This document shows, one piece after another, positions 1 to 8,078 of a stretch of DNA of 64,000 nucleotides. Where the stretch lies: NCBI GenBank assembly GCA_036278935.1, contig DASUKA010000158.1, forward strand, positions 1 through 64,000. The letters are read 5' to 3'. Both the position numbers and the translations under genes were made by a program. Position 1 is the stretch's first letter. Each line of letters starts with the position of its first letter. The notes beneath the pieces are model-generated. The model ran no database searches and was not told the origin of the DNA. It saw only the letters and a list, made by a program, of their open reading frames with translations. Source of the stretch: DASSNR01 sp036278935. Its GTDB lineage: Bacteria > Gemmatimonadota > Gemmatimonadetes > Gemmatimonadales > Gemmatimonadaceae.

Positions 1-1209
1 GACTACGGAGCCACGTGGACGAAGATCGTGAACGGAATTCCCGCGGGCTCCTACGTGCACGCGGTGCGCGAGGATCCCACGCGCGCGGGGCTGTTGTACG
101 CGGGGACGGAACATGGCATCTACATCTCGTTCGATGACGGCGACGACTGGCGGCCGCTCTCTCTGAACCTTCCCGACGTGCAGGTGAGCGACATCGCGGT
201 GGAGCGCAACGACCTGGTCATCGCCACGCATGGCCGGTCGATGTACGTGCTCGATGACATCGGCCCGCTCCGCCAGTTCAACTCGCAGGTCGCCTCCGCC
301 CAGGTGCATCTCTTCGCGCCGCACGATGCCATTCGCGGCGTGTCCGACGCGACCATCCAGTACGCGCTCGCGCAGCCGGCGGACTCGGTCACGATTCAGA
401 TCCTCGACGCGAGCGGTCGTGTGATCCGAACCATGACCGGGGGCCAGCGCGACAGCGCGGCGTCGGACAGCGGCAGCCCGCCCGGCACGCCGAAGGGGTG
501 CGAAACCTCACGCCGCGGCCGGCAGAGCCGCCCCGATGGGAAGCGCGGGCTCAATCGCTTCACCTGGGATCTGCGCTATGCCGGCGCGGTGACCTTCCCC
601 TGTCTCATCATGTGGGGTGCCTCGCCGGGCCGGGGGCCGCTGGCCGTGCCCGGCACGTACCGGGTTCGCGTAACGGCCAACGGCATGACACAGACCGCGC
701 CGCTTACCGTCCGACTGAATCCAGCGCTCGAGGGCGTGACGCGCGCCGATCTTCAGGAGCAGTTCGCGCTCGCCATCAAGATCCGCGACCGGGTGAGCGA
801 TGCGGACCGTGCGGTGCTGCGCATTCGCGATGTCCGCTCCCAGGTGCAGGACCGCCTTGGCCGAACACACAACCGCCGGATCACCACGGCGGGGCAGTCG
901 CTGGTGGAGCGGCTCACCGCCGCGGAGGACTCGCTGTATCAGACGAGGAACAGAAGTGGCGAGGATCCGCTGAACTTCCCGATCAAGATCAACAATCGGA
1001 TGGCGGCGCTCGGGAACAGCGTGGAACGGGGCGATAACCGCCCGACCGGGGCGGCGTACGTGGTCTTCAAGCAGCTTTCAGCCACGCTCGATGCCCAACT
1101 CCAGGCGTTGAATGGACTGTTTGATTCGGGCGTAGGACGGTTCAACCGCCTGTTGACGGCGGAACACCTGGAGCCGGTCCGGGCAGCACCGTTGACACTC
1201 ACCCCCTGA
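1..1209 (+). CDS. Secreted BNR/sortilin-like propeller protein, 3' part
   Basis: The reading frame is open from the first base, so the gene starts outside the window; 402 codons are present. The first ~75 residues hold BNR/Asp-box-type repeats of the sortilin (VPS10-like) propeller, with motifs such as YAGTEHGIYISFDDGDDW and ATHGRSMYVLDD. A Fn3/bacterial-Ig-like stretch follows, then a helical C-terminal region of about 170 residues. Proteins of this build, often annotated as glycosyl hydrolase or exo-alpha-sialidase with BNR repeats, are large and secreted and are common in Gemmatimonadota. No enzymatic residue can be assigned from the part visible, so a hydrolase function is family-based only. 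The gene reads toward the glycan operon but is separated from it by 89 bp. Confidence 0.8.
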   Translation, partial: DYGATWTKIVNGIPAGSYVHAVREDPTRAGLLYAGTEHGIYISFDDGDDWRPLSLNLPDVQVSDIAVERNDLVIATHGRSMYVLDDIGPLRQFNSQVASAQVHLFAPHDAIRGVSDATIQYALAQPADSVTIQILDASGRVIRTMTGGQRDSAASDSGSPPGTPKGCETSRRGRQSRPDGKRGLNRFTWDLRYAGAVTFPCLIMWGASPGRGPLAVPGTYRVRVTANGMTQTAPLTVRLNPALEGVTRADLQEQFALAIKIRDRVSDADRAVLRIRDVRSQVQDRLGRTHNRRITTAGQSLVERLTAAEDSLYQTRNRSGEDPLNFPIKINNRMAALGNSVERGDNRPTGAAYVVFKQLSATLDAQLQALNGLFDSGVGRFNRLLTAEHLEPVRAAPLTLTP

Positions 1210-1298
1210 CATTTGCCGCATGCGGTGGGCTGCTGGTACGAGGCGTGCCACGGTTGCGGTGAACTCCGCCCGGACGGAGGTGTGAACAGCGCCGAGGG

Positions 1299-2546
1299 GT
1301 GAGGATCGACGTGTCTGCTGGTTCGATGAGTGTGAGAAGCGCTCCGCGGAGCGAACTACACAATGGGCACAGGGCCACCGGACGAGTGCTGGTGGCCGCG
1401 CCACAGCCGTTCTATGAAGATCGTGGCACACCCATCGCGCTCAGGCAGGTACTCGACGCCCTGAGTCAACTCGGCTATGAGTCCGACGTCGTCACGTACC
1501 CGGTGGGACAGTCGGTGGCCATCCCGGGCGTGCGATATTTTCGTCTGCCCAACCCGCTGCGCATCCAGAGCGTGCCGATCGGGCTCTCGCTGCGCAAGCT
1601 CTGGTTCGACGGCGGGATGGCTCGGGCACTGCGCGAGCGGCTCCGGTCGGAGCGTTACGAGTGCATCCACGCCGTCGAGGAGGCTGCCTTCCTTGCCGTG
1701 GCGCTGGGACGCCGGTACCACGTCCCGGTGATCTACGACATGCAATCGAGCTTTCCCGAACAATTGGCGAAGTTCGCCCTTTTCCAGAATCGGCCCGCGC
1801 AGGCGGCGCTCCGGGGTGCGGAGCGATGGTTGCTGCGCAACGCGAATCTGGTGGTCTGCAGTGCCGGCCTGGGGGAGCACGTGCGGGTAGCGGCACCGGA
1901 GACGAGGCTCTGGGGCTGGCGATTCGCCGGGATCGATCCTGCGGTGCGGCCGGATGATGTGACCGCGCTCCGTACGTCGCTCGACATTGCGCCACAGGCA
2001 CCCGTGGTGCTGTACAGCGGCACGTTCGAGCAATATCAGGGGCTGGGCGAGTTGCTGGATGCCATCCCGCTGGTACGCGCGGAGTTCCCCGACGTGGTGT
2101 TCGTCCTGGTGGGCGCACGCGGGATCGACGGGGAAGCGCTCAAGCGGCAGTCGAGTCAGAGCGCGAGCGACGGGGCGCTCCGGCTCGTGGAGCGCCAGCC
2201 GCGCGAGCTGCTGCCGAGGTATCTGGCCATGGCGAATGTGCTCGTATCGCCGCGGATGCACGGCGGCAATCTACCGCTCAAGGTGTTCGACTACCTTGCG
2301 GCCGGGCGGCCGATCGTGGCGACCGACATCGCGACGCACCGCAACTTTCTCGATAATGGCCGAGCGCTACTCGTCGCGGCCGGCGCCTCGGAGCTCGCCG
2401 AGGGAATTACCGCCGTGCTCCGCGATCCGGCGCTGGCGTGCCAGCTCGCGGCCCGTGCCCGCATGTTCACGGAGGAACATCTGGGATGGATGGCGTTCGT
2501 ACAGTCCGTGTACGAGATCTACCAGGCCGCGGTCACCCATGACTGA
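1299..2546 (+). CDS. Glycosyltransferase family 4 (first gene of glycan operon)
   Basis: A GT-B fold glycosyltransferase of 415 residues, expected to act at the cytoplasmic face of the inner membrane on a lipid-linked glycan. The acceptor-side domain opens with VLVAAPQPFYEDRGTPIA, a typical GT4 start. The donor-side domain begins near residue 240 (LYSGTFEQYQGLGELLDA), and the conserved donor-binding segment GGNLPLKVFDYLAAGRP lies near residue 321; the usual second Glu of the EX7E motif is Asp here. The GTG at 1299 is used. An ATG at 1326 is equally possible because the conserved region starts only after it. Its stop overlaps the next gene's start. This enzyme heads a nine-gene run of glycan assembly and export genes. 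Donor and acceptor sugars cannot be read from sequence. Confidence 0.85.
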   Translation: MRIDVSAGSMSVRSAPRSELHNGHRATGRVLVAAPQPFYEDRGTPIALRQVLDALSQLGYESDVVTYPVGQSVAIPGVRYFRLPNPLRIQSVPIGLSLRKLWFDGGMARALRERLRSERYECIHAVEEAAFLAVALGRRYHVPVIYDMQSSFPEQLAKFALFQNRPAQAALRGAERWLLRNANLVVCSAGLGEHVRVAAPETRLWGWRFAGIDPAVRPDDVTALRTSLDIAPQAPVVLYSGTFEQYQGLGELLDAIPLVRAEFPDVVFVLVGARGIDGEALKRQSSQSASDGALRLVERQPRELLPRYLAMANVLVSPRMHGGNLPLKVFDYLAAGRPIVATDIATHRNFLDNGRALLVAAGASELAEGITAVLRDPALACQLAARARMFTEEHLGWMAFVQSVYEIYQAAVTHD

Positions 2547-3513
2547 CCCGGGGGCGTCGTTGGGAGGAGCGTGGAGCGCCTCGGTGATCATTCCGGCACG
2601 CGATGCGGAGGCGTTCATCGGCCGGGTGGTCCGGGCAGTGTTCGCGCAGCGCGGCGCCGGCTCCGGGATCGACGTCATTGTGGTGGACGATGGCTCGCGG
2701 GACGCGACCGCGGAGCGCGCCCGAGCCGCGGGGGCACGCGTGCTGTCCCGCCCCGGGGGCGCACGTGGCAATCCGGCCGCCGCGCGCAATCAGGGCGCGC
2801 GGGCGGCCTCCGGCGACCCACTCATCTTCCTTGACGCTGATTGCGTACCTGCGGACGGGTGGCTGGAGGCGTTGCTCGCCGCCCACGGGCGGGGCGCCGT
2901 TGTCGTGGGCGGATCGCTGGCGCTTCCGCCCGGGCTGAGCCTCACGGCGCGGTGCGACTACTACTGCGGGTGGTATCTCGTGCACCCACGCCGGCCCGCT
3001 GGCCCTGTGCCGCACCACCCGCCGCCCAACCTGAGCGTGCGCCGCGCAGCATTCCTTGCTACCGCCGGCTTTACGGAACGCTCACCCCTGGAGTACACCA
3101 ACGAGGAGCGCGCCTGGCAGGGGGAAGTCCGGCGCGCCGGTCACACCATCTACTTCGAGCCGGCGGCGGTCGCCGAGCATTACAACCGGCCGGGCTTTCG
3201 CAACCTGCTGCGCCGCAACTATCGCTGGGCGTACACGGCCATCGAGGCCAAGTCGCAGTCGGGCAGCGCGCGCGCCGCCTGGCTTTACCGTTATCCCGCT
3301 CTCCTCATCGCCGGCAGCCTGCCGCTCGCGCTGGCGCATACCGCGTACATCGAAGGATGCTGGGTACGTGCGGGGACGCTCGAGCCCCTGCTCATGCTGC
3401 CCGCTGTGCTCGCCTCGCGGCTGGCGTACGCGCTGGGGATGGCGGTGGGAGGAGCGCGCTGGCTGCGTCGGCGCGGCGGCGCTCGTGCAGTGCCGGCCAC
3501 GCTCGAGCGGTGA
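2539..3513 (+). CDS. Glycosyltransferase family 2
   Basis: A 324-residue GT-A glycosyltransferase. The N-terminal nucleotide-binding region (ASVIIPARDAEAFIGR, then IDVIVVDDGSRDAT) and the metal-binding LDADC motif near residue 100 are clear. A later acidic pair in NEERAW is in the position of the catalytic base region. The last ~70 residues contain two hydrophobic stretches that probably anchor it to the inner membrane. The ATG at 2539 overlaps the upstream stop by 8 bp, which supports this start and suggests translational coupling. It probably adds one sugar of the glycan exported by the ABC pair at 6503-8078; substrate unknown. Confidence 0.85.
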   Translation: MTDPGASLGGAWSASVIIPARDAEAFIGRVVRAVFAQRGAGSGIDVIVVDDGSRDATAERARAAGARVLSRPGGARGNPAAARNQGARAASGDPLIFLDADCVPADGWLEALLAAHGRGAVVVGGSLALPPGLSLTARCDYYCGWYLVHPRRPAGPVPHHPPPNLSVRRAAFLATAGFTERSPLEYTNEERAWQGEVRRAGHTIYFEPAAVAEHYNRPGFRNLLRRNYRWAYTAIEAKSQSGSARAAWLYRYPALLIAGSLPLALAHTAYIEGCWVRAGTLEPLLMLPAVLASRLAYALGMAVGGARWLRRRGGARAVPATLER

Positions 3514-4481
3514 TGGGGATCTCCGTCGTGGTCTGCACGCGCGGGCGTCCGGCACAGCTCCGGCGCGCCCTGCGGTCGCTGGTGGAGCAGACGCCCCCGC
3601 CCGCCGAGCTGCTCGTGGTGGACAACGGCGTGCAGGAACCGGAGACGCGCCTGCTGGTGTGCACCGAATTTCCCGGCGTGCGCTACATCCCGGAGCCGGT
3701 TGAGGGGCTGGACTTCGCGCGCAACCGCGGCTTGCGAAGTGCCCGCGAGGAGATCGTGGCCTTCATTGATGACGACGCGGTGGCGGCACCGGGCTGGGTC
3801 GCGCGGATCGCCTCCGTCTTCGACGAGCATCCAGCGATCGCGATCTGTACTGGTAGAGTGGAGGCGCTGGACCCGACCACCGAGGGCGCGCGACTCTTCG
3901 AGTCCAACGGCGGCTTTTCGCGCGGCCTTCATCGCATCCACCTGCCACGCGACATGGCGCGCTCGGCCGGCCGACGGCGCATGCCGCTCATTGCCTGGTC
4001 CATCAGCGTCGGGAGCGGCTGCAGCCTGGCGGTTCGTCGCCGCGCCGCATTGGAGCTCGGCGGATTCGATGAAGCGCTCGACCTTGGGGCGGCGCTTCCG
4101 GGCGGCGGGGATCTGGACATGCTCTGGCGCGCGCTCGATGCCGGCATGGAGGTGGTGTACGAGCCAGCGGTGTTTGCGTGGCACGAGCACCGGAGCGAGG
4201 CCGCCACGGTGGTGCGACAGATCCTGGAGCACAACCGCGCGCTGGTGGCGGTGCTCACCAAGAGCGCGCGCCAGGCGCGTGGGCGCCGGCGGCTGGAGGT
4301 GCTCGCGTTTCTTGCGTGGCGCCTCACCAAGCCGGGAGTGCGGCTGGCGCGCCGGCTTGGCGGCCGCGATCCGCTTCCTGGCCGGGCGTTGCTGCGGCTC
4401 TGGTGGTACTGCTGGCGCGGTGTAGGCGCCTATCCCGCGGCCAGACGTCTGGCTCAGCGCCGTCTGGGGACTGCCCGATGA
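3513..4481 (+). CDS. Glycosyltransferase family 2
   Basis: A 322-residue GT2 enzyme starting at an ATG that overlaps the previous stop (TGATG at 3511-3515). It shows SVVVCTRGRPAQLRRALRSL and LLVVDNG at the N-terminus, the conserved GLDFARNRGL segment, and the metal-binding FIDDDAVAAPGW motif near residue 85. The segment GGFDEALDLG and an ED-like acidic cluster GGGDLDM follow near residue 190, as in GT2 rhamnosyl/galactosyltransferase relatives. Basic C-terminal helices could associate with the membrane. It is closely similar in layout to the next gene, suggesting an old tandem duplication within the operon. Confidence 0.85.
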   Translation: MGISVVVCTRGRPAQLRRALRSLVEQTPPPAELLVVDNGVQEPETRLLVCTEFPGVRYIPEPVEGLDFARNRGLRSAREEIVAFIDDDAVAAPGWVARIASVFDEHPAIAICTGRVEALDPTTEGARLFESNGGFSRGLHRIHLPRDMARSAGRRRMPLIAWSISVGSGCSLAVRRRAALELGGFDEALDLGAALPGGGDLDMLWRALDAGMEVVYEPAVFAWHEHRSEAATVVRQILEHNRALVAVLTKSARQARGRRRLEVLAFLAWRLTKPGVRLARRLGGRDPLPGRALLRLWWYCWRGVGAYPAARRLAQRRLGTAR

Positions 4482-4527
4482 CGAGGGTGGCGCGCTGGCG
4501 GCAGCATCGTTCAGGCAGGGCCGGCGC

Positions 4528-5493
4528 ATGATGGCGCGCACTCTAGCGCTGTCGGTGGTGGTGTGCACGCGTGAGCGTCCCGATGACCTGGAGCGCTGTC
4601 TCGTGGCGCTCGGCGCGCAGCGCGCGCCGCTGGAAGTGATCGTGGTGGACAACGCGCCGCGGACCGGGCGCACTCGCGCGGTGGCCACGCGCGCCGGCGT
4701 GCGCTACGTCGTGGAGCCGCGGCCGGGCCTCGATTGCGCGAGGAACGCCGGGCTGCGCGCGGCCACCGCTCCAGTGGTGGCGTACACTGATGATGATGCC
4801 GTTGCCGATCCGGAGTGGGCCGAGGCGTTGCTGGCCGCGCTGGATGACCAGTCGGTGACGGCGGTGGCCGGCGCCATACTGCCCTTCGAGATCGAGACGG
4901 AGGCGCAGCGGCTCTTCGAGCGCTATCTGCGAGGCGAGGCGGGACGCCGGGACCAGGGCAAGCGTCGCATCTTCGTTGCGCCATTCCCTCCGGCGGCCGC
5001 GGGGCACGTGGGTGCCGGCGCCAACATGGCGTTCCGCCGCGACGCACTGGAGGCGCTGGGCGGCTTCGATGAAGCGTTCGATGCGGGCACCCTCACGCGC
5101 AGCGGGGGTGATACGGAAATGTTCGCGCGGCTGCTTGGTGCGGGTGCCCGCCTGGTGTACGAGCCCGGCGCCGTGGTGCGCCACCGGCATCGGCGCGAGC
5201 TGCGCGAGCTGCGCGAGCAGCTGTTTGGCTACGGCGTGGGTGTGTATGCCTTCTGGATGCACCGCGTCCTGCGGCACCGCGACGTGCAGGCGGCGCGCTT
5301 CGCGGCCGGGACGTTCTTCAGGCATGGCGGGCGGCGGCTCCGCCGGTCCGCGCTCCACCGTCCGGACGAGCTGCCCCTGGCGCTGGTGCTTGCCGAACTG
5401 CTCGGCTGCCTATACGGCCCCATCGCCTACCTGCGCGCACGACGCCGCGCGGGCGCGCCACCCGCCATGCAGGGCGGGAGCGCATCCCCATGA
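4528..5493 (+). CDS. Glycosyltransferase family 2
   Basis: A 321-residue GT2 enzyme, paralogous to its upstream neighbour: LSVVVCTRERPDDLERC, VVDNAPRTGRTRAV, GLDCARNAGLRAA and the metal-binding YTDDDAVADPEW motif occur in the same order. The GGFDEAFDAG and GGDTEMFARL segments match those of the previous protein. Two consecutive ATG codons (4528 and 4531) are candidate starts. A 46 bp gap separates it from the previous stop, the longest gap inside this operon. Its own stop overlaps the next start (ATGA at 5490-5493). Sugar specificity is unknown. Confidence 0.85.
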   Translation: MMARTLALSVVVCTRERPDDLERCLVALGAQRAPLEVIVVDNAPRTGRTRAVATRAGVRYVVEPRPGLDCARNAGLRAATAPVVAYTDDDAVADPEWAEALLAALDDQSVTAVAGAILPFEIETEAQRLFERYLRGEAGRRDQGKRRIFVAPFPPAAAGHVGAGANMAFRRDALEALGGFDEAFDAGTLTRSGGDTEMFARLLGAGARLVYEPGAVVRHRHRRELRELREQLFGYGVGVYAFWMHRVLRHRDVQAARFAAGTFFRHGGRRLRRSALHRPDELPLALVLAELLGCLYGPIAYLRARRRAGAPPAMQGGSASP

Positions 5494-6518
5494 ATGGGCA
5501 GCCAACCCTGAGCGTCGTGATTCCCACCCGCGGGCGCGCCGACGTGCTGCGCCACACGCTGGACGCACTGCTGCGGCAGACGCTCGATCTCTCGTGCGCC
5601 GAAATCCTGGTGGTGGTGGATGGGGACGACCCGGCCACGTGCGCGCTCGTGCACGCGCTCGCCGACGGTGCGCCGTGCCCGCTCGTGGCGCTGTCGCAGC
5701 GGCGCCAGGGTCCGGCTATCGCGCGCAACACCGGTATCGCTCGTGCGTCAGGGCGTGTGGTGCTCATGCTGGACGATGACATCACGGCGAGCCGCACGCT
5801 CCTGGCGGCACACGTGCGCCACCACGCCGGGCGCGATGATGCGATGGTCGTGGGGCCGCTTCCCATGGAGCGGATCGAGAACGAGCCCGCGCATCATCGG
5901 CTCACACGCCGCTGGTGGGACGAGGAAATTCGCGAGGTGTTGTCGCCCTGGCATCGCCCGGTCTTTCGCGATTTCGTGACGGGCAACGTGTCCGTCGTGC
6001 GGGAACGACTGTGCGATACCGGGGGCTTCGATGCCGACTTCACCGGGTACGGACGCGAGGATTACGAGCTGGGCTACCGCCTGCTGCAGGCGGGGCTGCA
6101 CTTCGTCTTCGAACCGGATGCGGCCGGGTTGCATCGGTATCGCAAGCCGGTCGGCGAATGGCTGCGCCAGTTCGAGTCGATGGCGCAGGCGGATGTGATC
6201 TTCGCGCGCAAGCATCCAGAGATCACCGGTGCGATCATGAATCTGTCGCCCTTTCCGGTGATCCGCTGGAACCCGGGCGCCGTTGCGGCGGGGGAGGCGC
6301 TCGTGGGGCATCTCAACCAGCGGGGCGGGCTCGCATGGAAGAAGGCGGCGGGCTACGTGAACGCATCGTATTACTGGCACGGCATCCGCACCGCTGTGCG
6401 GGACCGGGCCGAGCTCGGCTCGCTCCTGCGCGCGCGACTCGCGGCGCGCAGCCGCACGGGCAATCTGGGGTTCAAGGGCATGCTCTATCTCAAGCGGGCA
6501 CAATGGGGGCTCCGGTGA
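5490..6518 (+). CDS. Glycosyltransferase family 2
   Basis: A 342-residue GT2 enzyme with LSVVIPTRGRADVLRHTL at the N-terminus, a donor-binding ILVVVDGDDPATC segment, RNTGIARASG and the metal-binding LMLDDDITASRTL motif near residue 95. FTGYGREDYELGYRL near residue 190 carries the ED pair expected to be catalytic in this family. It differs from the two preceding GT2 proteins in sequence, so it likely transfers a different residue. The start overlaps the upstream stop and its stop overlaps the permease start region, so it belongs to the same transcript. Confidence 0.85.
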   Translation: MNGQPTLSVVIPTRGRADVLRHTLDALLRQTLDLSCAEILVVVDGDDPATCALVHALADGAPCPLVALSQRRQGPAIARNTGIARASGRVVLMLDDDITASRTLLAAHVRHHAGRDDAMVVGPLPMERIENEPAHHRLTRRWWDEEIREVLSPWHRPVFRDFVTGNVSVVRERLCDTGGFDADFTGYGREDYELGYRLLQAGLHFVFEPDAAGLHRYRKPVGEWLRQFESMAQADVIFARKHPEITGAIMNLSPFPVIRWNPGAVAAGEALVGHLNQRGGLAWKKAAGYVNASYYWHGIRTAVRDRAELGSLLRARLAARSRTGNLGFKGMLYLKRAQWGLR

Positions 6519-7321
6519 GCGCGCTCGCGCCCACCGTGCGCGGCTGGCACACGCCAGCCGAGATGTGGCGCTATCGGGAGATGTTGCGCAGCCTGGTCGT
6601 GCGCAATCTCAAGGTGAAGTACCAGCGCTCGCTGCTGGGCTTTCTCTGGACGCTGCTCAATCCCATCCTCACGCTCGCCGTGCTCGCGACGGTGTTCAGT
6701 ATCGTGGTACGGATTCCGGTGCCGCAGTACTGGGCATTTCTGGTGAGCGGCTACTTCTGCTGGAACTTCGTGATGCAGGTGATCGGCGCCGGTCCGTTCC
6801 TGATCGCGGAGCACGCGCCGCTCCGGCGCAGCATCGCGTTTCCGGGAGAGGTACTCGTGCTGGGCGCGGCGCTCGCGCGGCTGGTGGAGTTCGGCGCGGA
6901 GATGTTCATCGCGCTCGTGGCCCTTATCGTCTTCCGGCACCACGGCATCCCGCTGAGCTTCGTGACGCTGCCGGTGCTGGTGCTCCTCCTGCTGTTGCTG
7001 GCCGTGGGGCTGATGATGCCCGTGGCCACGCTCGCCGTGTTCTACCACGACGTGCAGCATGCGCTTCCCATCGTCCTGCTGATACTCTTCTACGTGTCGC
7101 CGGTGTTCTATCCCGCGCGCATGGTGCCGGCGGCGCTCCGCGGGATCTATCTTCTGAACCCGATCGCGCGGCTCCTCACGCTCTTCCAGACCGTGCTGTA
7201 CGACGGCCGCATGCCGTCCGCCGCGGCGTTCGCCAATCTGTTTCTCATTGCCATTCCGGTCTGCCTGGTCGGCTATGCCATCTTTGCCCGCTATCAAGCG
7301 GTCTTCGCCGAAATCGTCTGA
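6503..7321 (+). CDS. wzm: ABC-2 type polysaccharide export permease (Wzm-like)
   Basis: Inner-membrane half of an ABC exporter for a lipid-linked polysaccharide. About 272 residues with an N-terminal amphipathic segment (LVVRNLKVKYQRSLLGFLWT, the classic ABC-2 export signature) followed by six hydrophobic segments. The segment YVSPVFYPARMVP near the C-terminus is typical of Wzm/TagG/KpsM-type permeases. The ATG at 6503 lies inside the previous gene; a GTG at 6515 overlapping the stop as GTGA is an equally good start. Its partner ATPase follows 22 bp after the stop. Context with five glycosyltransferases fits O-antigen or capsule-like glycan export. Confidence 0.87.
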   Translation: MGAPVSALAPTVRGWHTPAEMWRYREMLRSLVVRNLKVKYQRSLLGFLWTLLNPILTLAVLATVFSIVVRIPVPQYWAFLVSGYFCWNFVMQVIGAGPFLIAEHAPLRRSIAFPGEVLVLGAALARLVEFGAEMFIALVALIVFRHHGIPLSFVTLPVLVLLLLLLAVGLMMPVATLAVFYHDVQHALPIVLLILFYVSPVFYPARMVPAALRGIYLLNPIARLLTLFQTVLYDGRMPSAAAFANLFLIAIPVCLVGYAIFARYQAVFAEIV

Positions 7322-7343
7322 TCGCGAGCACGCGCCCGCCGTC

Positions 7344-8078
7344 ATGTGCGAGCACGTCGTGAAACGGTTCTATCATTACGAGCACCGGACGACCTCGTTG
7401 CGCGAGCTGTTCACGCGCGTGGTGCGGCGCCGGCCGGTGTCCGTGCGGCGTGCGGAGTTCTCGCTGGTGGATTTCAACCTGTGCGTGGAGCGGGGCGAAG
7501 CGGTGGCCCTGGTCGGGTCCAACGGTTCCGGCAAGAGCACGGCGCTGCGGCTCATGGCCGGGGTGTATGCCCCCACGGAGGGGCGCGTGTGGACGCGCGG
7601 TCGGTTGGGCGCGGTGATCGAGCTCGGCGTCGGCTTTCATCCCGAGCTCACGGGCGCGGAGAATGTCGCGCTCTACGCGGCCGTGATGGGGCTCTCGCGG
7701 CACGAATCGCGTGAGCGCTTTCCGGAGATCACCGCATTCGCAGAGATCGGTGACTTCATCGACGAGCCGGTGAAATACTACTCCTCGGGCATGCAGGCCC
7801 GCCTCGCCTTCGCCGTGGCGGTGTGCGTGCGCCCCGATATCCTGTTGCTCGACGAGGTGCTGGCGGTGGGCGATCGCTCGTTCCGCGAGCGCTGCTTCGA
7901 CTTCCTCGAGGGATTCCGGGCGCGCGGCGGGACCATGATCATCGTCACGCACGATGCGGACAGCGTGCGGCGGCTCTGCTCCCGCGCTGTCTGGATGGAA
8001 CATGGACGCGTGCGGATGATCGGCCCGGTGGAACGGGTGATGGACGCGTACGGGGATGTAGGCTCGGCGGGGCAGTGA
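7344..8078 (+). CDS. wzt: ABC transporter ATPase for polysaccharide export (Wzt-like, no glycan-binding domain)
   Basis: ATP-binding subunit of the exporter, 244 residues. Walker A GSNGSGKST is near residue 57, the family-specific signature YSSGMQARLAFA near 145, Walker B LLLDEVLAVGD near 166 and the switch histidine in IIVTHD near 202. The N-terminal KRFYHYEHRTTSLRELF is typical of the Wzt/TagH branch. Classical Wzt proteins carry an extra C-terminal carbohydrate-binding domain that recognises a capped glycan; this protein ends right after the ATPase domain, so export here probably does not depend on such capping. In-frame ATGs at 7248 and 7275 would overlap the permease deeply and are less likely than 7344. 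Confidence 0.87.
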   Translation: MCEHVVKRFYHYEHRTTSLRELFTRVVRRRPVSVRRAEFSLVDFNLCVERGEAVALVGSNGSGKSTALRLMAGVYAPTEGRVWTRGRLGAVIELGVGFHPELTGAENVALYAAVMGLSRHESRERFPEITAFAEIGDFIDEPVKYYSSGMQARLAFAVAVCVRPDILLLDEVLAVGDRSFRERCFDFLEGFRARGGTMIIVTHDADSVRRLCSRAVWMEHGRVRMIGPVERVMDAYGDVGSAGQ